Shown here: one piece after another, positions 59,901 to 64,000 of the stretch | Layout: each line of letters begins with the position of its first letter | Numbering within the stretch: the first letter of the stretch is position 1 | Assembly (NCBI GenBank): GCA_024305405.1 | Contig: JAKNDB010000110.1 | Coordinates: 3,720,001 to 3,784,000 of the forward strand | From: Dirofilaria immitis | Lineage: Eukaryota > Nematoda > Chromadorea > Rhabditida > Onchocercidae | Direction of reading: 5' to 3' | Length of the DNA: 64,000 nt | Made by a program: the position numbers and the translations under genes | The notes under the pieces: generated by a model | Seen by the model: the letters and a program-made list of their open reading frames with translations, nothing else | The model's database searches: none | Told to the model about the DNA's origin: nothing

Positions 59901-62900
59901 TTAATCATCTGATATTGTCTCATTTCTAATTTAGTGATGAAATGAGTAGATGAAAAATTGAAAACTTTTAAATGGAATTAAATAAATAGAAAAGATAGGA
60001 AAAAGAAAGCAAATAAGATATGGGAAAAAAAAAAGAAAGAAATTATCTGAAAATGCGAGAGATTTAAGACAAATGCAATATCAGTTAATTTGATATTTGT
60101 TAGAAAAAAATTACAATCAAAAATTTTAAAAATGCAAAGAGCAGAAATTGAGGAATAAAAGGAAAAAAAAAGTTCCAAAATATAAAAATTATTATCCAAT
60201 AATTTATTCTCGGATAAGGATATTGATGATGATGATGACATAAAAGTAAACTTACTGTCATCTAGGATAATTTCAAGAAATGTGCTTGCACTGAGTGGAT
60301 TAATTGCATGATCGGTAACAGTGATATTAAGCAAATAGCTACTGCGTTCTTCCCGATTCAACTCTTCAACTACCACTATTAAACCAGTATCTTTATCAAT
60401 GGTAAATTCTGCATTGTCTAAAATATATAAATATTGATAGTCAGTCATCCTGTGTAAAATTCTGATTTAATTAGAACGAAAAGTGGCAATTTTTGTTAAA
60501 CAGCTAAGCAACTTTCTAAAATTTAAGATATATTTGTTTCTAAAAATCATTTTGATAACTTAGCGTTTTGTTGCAAAATCAATTTTCAATTTATTATTTT
60601 GACTAATTATGATGAAGAGTCGTTAAATTTACCAACGGAATAAGTAAGTTTGGCATTCTCATACCGATCCTGATCTTTCGCTTTTAGTTGTATTACTTCT
60701 GAACCAATCGGGATATTTTCTGGGATGTGTATTGTAAACGGATGAATAAGAAATACCGGCAGTGTTAACATCAATAATAATAATAGTTATTGTGCAACTA
60801 CCCGTTAAACCACCCTTATCAGTTGCTGATATCATCACATGTAATATATCATCCACATAATCAATTTCACCTGACAACGACAATATAGCTCCCTGGAAAT
60901 ATTTTACATTTTTCTATGAATAATTTTGAAAATTTAAGCAAAAATTTCTTTGCATAAAGAAGCATGCCCTTAGCAATGAATAATTGCAGTATTTAGATTT
61001 TTTTATGCACCGAATTCGACTAATCGGAGCAATTTTGCTGAATGTCAACTTTTTTTCAATCACAGAAGCAATTAAGCATATAGGGAATTTCAAAGATTCT
61101 TTATAAATTAAGGAAGTTTAATGTAGCTCAGTGTTTATAAACTGATTTTTATTTCGTATTAGTTATTGGAAATTTTGGAGAAAGAGAGAAAGAAAGAGAG
61201 AGAGAGAGAGAGCGAGAGAGATTATCCCTTAAAAACTTCTGATCTATAATTAAAACCAAATTATGGCTTCATGCATCTCGTTCTCAAAATTGTGAAACCG
61301 ATTCATAAACACTTTCAAACTTCTCGGCTGAATCTTTCAGTAACCTAGAAATTACTAGTACCGGTCTTCTGCTCCCAACGCCATTCACCACAGCCTTCAA
61401 ATGACGAATACCAAACGCATCTTACTTTCATTCCCATTGCATAATCTCAGCCGCTGTATTTGGCTATTTCGGACAATTTATCTTAAGATTGATCAACTCC
61501 GTTCTTGATATTCCACGTAAGGGCCTTTGTAAGTAGCAACATAGAAAAGTATCTCGATTTTATCCTTATCTTTTACATACTATTTTCTTGATCTTTGCTC
61601 CACAGTTATATAGAAGTTTTTGGAATGAAAATCAGAAATTTTTTTAAATGAAATTGAAAATAAAACAATCTTTAATACATTTGCCCAAGCAAGTAAATAA
61701 ATTCATCTAAAATTTAAAATGATAAAGGAAAATACCTGATCAGCTGAATGAATAAGTGAAAAAATGTCTTTGTCGGCTCTTTCAATACGGTATACTATTT
61801 TGTCATCATTATCATGATCGATCGCTTTTACAGTGATTAATGGCGTTCCACGGGCTTCATTTTCCGCTACCGTAATATTGTAAAAGTTAGGTTCAAAATA
61901 TGGTGCATTATCATTGATATCGCGTACTGTTATCGTTATCAATAAGCTGTCAGCTAGTGGCGGTTTTCCACCATCTTCTGCTTTCACCTGAAATAAAGAA
62001 ATTCCACCAATTTCCAAATGTGGACAGCTTTTTCTCCAAATAAATAATTACACAATAAATTTAGTAATAAAAGTCGTTCGCAGTCTTCCTTTTTCCCTTT
62101 CCCTTTCCATTTTCCTTTCCTTTGATTTTTATTCCTCAAAAAATTGAATGCGACAAAATTTCAATTTTAATTACCTTAAGTATATACTTTTCCTTATCTT
62201 CTCGATCAAGCTTGTTTACAGTTGTAATGATTCCTGTAGTTTGGTCAATTCGAAATGTTTCATTAGCATTATCTTCTCCTTCTAATGTATAAACAATTCG
62301 ACCATTCATATCACTATCTTCATCGATAGCAAAAATTCGTGTTACTTCAAATCCAATTGGTACGTTCTCTTCCACAAATAATTCTTGTTGCGATGCAACA
62401 AAATGCGGTTTCTGCAAAAGTTTTGTGATTAATCCAAGATAAAAATTTTCATATCATCGATATAATTTTAGGAAATTTCAATACTAATATTAATAACTGA
62501 TAAAAACTTTTCTAAATATGAAAGATTCCTTTAGAAAATATTAATAGATGAGAAAATGATAAATAATAACATAATAATTAATCAATACATGATCATTAAT
62601 GTCGATAATGTATATAGCACAATTAATAGTTGAAGATTGAGCAGGCTGGCCTGAATCCTTGGCTCTTACTAAAAGTGTTGCAGGATTGGATCGTGAATCT
62701 AGTTTTTGATGCAATTTTATCCAACCGCTTTCATAATCGATGGAGAATCCATTTACGCTTGATGCAACAATGCTATAACGTACTTTTCCTGTAATGTATA
62801 GCATAAGTTATTGATTTTGAAGAAATAAAAAAATCTGACTTTATTTCGAGCTTTATTTTTTCAGAATGCAAAAGAAATATACCATTTTGTCCTGAATCGT

Positions 62901-63580
62901 TATCGGATGCTTTAATTTTTAAGATATTGGATGGTATAGTTATATTTTCCATTATTGTAGTATTGCATAATTCCTAAAATTTAAGAGATTCCATTTAACA
63001 AGAGACATTCAAATTTCATTAATTCGTTTGACTTTTAGAGGCAATAAATTTTACTTCTCAAACGTTACTGTATTTGAAAGTGAATGTTATTCCAGACGAT
63101 GATTGATAAAATTTTACAAAATAGCGGCAAAACAAATAAGCATTTCTCGTCATATTGATAGTTTTTAATTAATTAAATTTACTAATAAAATAAAATTTGA
63201 TCTAATCTTCTTCCCTAACAGTTATATATAATCCATCCTTGTTTTGATAAAAAAAATCGAAAATTATCAGATTGAATTCAAAATCAGATTTCTAAATAAC
63301 CTGATCAAAAACAGGTGCATTATCATTGACATCAAGAAGATTAATCTCAAGAAGAGCTCTTGATGACATCGGTGGTACTCCTTTGTCGGTTGCATATACA
63401 TATACCCGTATGAGATTCATCAATTCTCGATCCAGATGCTGTGCTGTTTGGATAACCCCTGTTGAACTATGAATTTGAAGTAATTCAGCACCAAGTTCTT
63501 CACCAAGCGAATAAACAATTTCACCGTTCAAGCCAATATCTAGATCACGGGCAAAAACTGATGCTAATGTTGTGCCGATC
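43685..63580 (-). CDS. fmi-1: Flamingo/CELSR seven-pass cadherin (adhesion GPCR), 5' end missing
   Basis: Neuronal and planar-polarity cell adhesion receptor. The gene runs off the right edge of the window, so the N-terminus is absent. Reading upstream from the stop at 43685: a short cytoplasmic tail (43962-43685, 44147-44036); transmembrane exons (45002-44856, 45431-45317, 46146-46005, 46459-46337, 46885-46686); GAIN/GPS (47519-47035) and upstream GAIN exons (48047-47872, 48344-48180); hormone-receptor motif (48638-48534); laminin-EGF (49135-48878); EGF and LamG exons (49400 to 54654); juxta-cadherin exons (55927-57106); and cadherin repeats (57239-63580). This order is specific to CELSR/Flamingo. 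More than 25 exons were joined in phase. Single-base conflicts are at about 45390, 46711, 48180, 57340, 57843 and 60757. Domain details are in the sub-entries. Confidence 0.92.
47035..49135 (-). other. fmi-1: fmi-1: GPS/GAIN, hormone-receptor motif and laminin-EGF block
   Basis: The GPS segment reads [18 protein letters not shown] and [16 protein letters not shown] just before TM1. The usual four Cys are reduced to two, and the HL-S/T cleavage site is absent. Upstream helical GAIN exons include [10 protein letters not shown] and [10 protein letters not shown]. The hormone-receptor motif (48638-48534) has [14 protein letters not shown] and SYNCTLP. The laminin-EGF module (49135-48878) shows [29 protein letters not shown]. 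Confidence 0.8.
53615..53658. repeat. (TAC)n microsatellite
   Basis: About 15 uninterrupted copies of a trinucleotide (ACT/CTA/TAC) in the 1.6-kb fmi-1 intron between 52920 and 54526. Confidence 0.95.
53691..53745. repeat. (GAAG)n and (TATC)n microsatellites
   Basis: Two tetranucleotide tracts follow each other, GAAG at about 53691-53719 and TATC at about 53729-53745, in the same fmi-1 intron. Confidence 0.9.
53866..53986. repeat. (ATT)n interrupted microsatellite
   Basis: About 120 bases of ATT repeats with a few substitutions (ATC, GTT), third tract of the microsatellite cluster in the fmi-1 intron. Confidence 0.95.
54255..54293. repeat. 14-base inverted repeat with 11-base loop
   Basis: TTTAACAGAAGAAT is matched exactly by ATTCTTCTGTTAAA after 11 bases. 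It lies in an fmi-1 intron close to the exon at 54526. It could form a stem in the pre-mRNA; no known family. Confidence 0.75.
55927..57106 (-). other. fmi-1: fmi-1: region between cadherins and first EGF
   Basis: Exons 57106-56845, 56530-56332 and 56008-55927 join in phase and lead into the EGF exon at 54654. They include [44 protein letters not shown] and [11 protein letters not shown], the juxta-cadherin domain and first EGF-like cysteines of CELSR proteins. Confidence 0.8.
57239..63580 (-). other. fmi-1: fmi-1: about eight cadherin repeats
   Basis: Calcium-binding cadherin signatures recur: [11 protein letters not shown] (about 63300), DINDH (62590), FVEENVPIG and DEDSDMNG (62330), [12 protein letters not shown] with VAENEARGT (61900), [14 protein letters not shown] (60700), [13 protein letters not shown] (58780), [12 protein letters not shown] with ENSPIGT (58290) and [11 protein letters not shown] (57680). 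Vertebrate CELSR has nine repeats, so one or more probably lie beyond the window. Introns within this block are long (about 1.4 kb at 58870-60240). Confidence 0.85.
61183..61220. repeat. (GA)n microsatellite
   Basis: Purine tract GAGAAAGAAAGAGAGAGAGA and similar, within a cadherin-region intron of fmi-1. Confidence 0.85.
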
Positions 63581-64000
63581 TGAAAATGAAAAGTTGATGC
63601 ATATAATTTCATTTTTACCTTCAACTGAAGGATCACATTATAAATATTGCATTTCACGTCATTTATAATAATTCTTTCTCATTCTGACTAAACAGTATAA
63701 AAGCTATTATAAATGCTCTAAATGCTAATCAATTATCTATTATCAGTATTTATCATTGTAGTTATCATAATCATGTTAATCTTTCAAGCGGAAAGCAAAG
63801 AAGATCTAAACTAAGGAAAAACAAATTTTTAATAATTTAAATGGCATAATATTTATTTTAACAAATTTTTTCTCATTTTAATTACATCATCGGATAAGGA
63901 ATGAATGAATTAATATGGAATCTATAATTTGCATCAAAGATGCTCTTCTCTCTACAACTATTCATTGGTTAGCTTCTAACAAGCAATAGCATCTCATATC
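63581..64000. other. fmi-1 intron running off the window
   Basis: AT-rich sequence upstream of the first visible cadherin exon (acceptor TTTTCAG at about 63581-63587). No exon was recognised before the window ends, so the remaining 5' exons lie outside. Confidence 0.6.

Overview
The window is nuclear DNA of a nematode, most likely a filarial or other spirurid worm. It is AT-rich. Genes are split into many short exons by GT-AG introns of roughly 50-500 bases (a few exceed 1 kb), and several start codons sit just behind TTTCAG-like acceptors, as expected for spliced-leader addition. All recognised proteins are animal proteins, several of them with nematode features. The genus is an inference; nothing in the window fixes it. 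Exon joins were worked out by hand, and coordinates may be off by a base or two.

Left part (0-10 kb, minus strand): mitochondrial ribosomal protein L41, a PAF-acetylhydrolase-like GDSL protein that has lost its catalytic serine, and a KCTD2/5/17-type BTB protein that may carry an unexplained N-terminal extension. Next (11-24 kb, plus strand): the spliceosomal protein RBM22, mitochondrial ribosomal protein S18C, a PDIA5-like protein disulfide isomerase with an extra fourth thioredoxin domain, and 117 bases behind it a 68-residue protein of unknown function that looks like an operon partner.

Middle (25-42 kb): a KDM3/JMJD1-type JmjC histone demethylase on the minus strand in about 19 exons. 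It faces away from a CDK1-like gene on the plus strand, across a 3.9-kb gap. The CDK-like protein lacks the DFG glycine, the catalytic-loop asparagine and the T-loop threonine, so it looks like a pseudokinase. A proline-rich secreted protein follows on the minus strand.

Right part (43.6 kb to the window edge, minus strand): most of a Flamingo/CELSR (fmi-1) adhesion GPCR. It reads, from C- to N-terminus, tail, seven-transmembrane domain, a degenerate GPS/GAIN region, hormone-receptor motif, laminin-EGF, EGF and LamG repeats, and about eight cadherin repeats. The 5' end lies beyond base 64000.

Many conserved exons carry isolated one-base frame conflicts, nearly always in a short homopolymer, in at least eight unrelated genes. 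The likeliest cause is uncorrected sequencing or assembly indels, so apparent frameshifts here should not be read as pseudogenes without checking reads or RNA.
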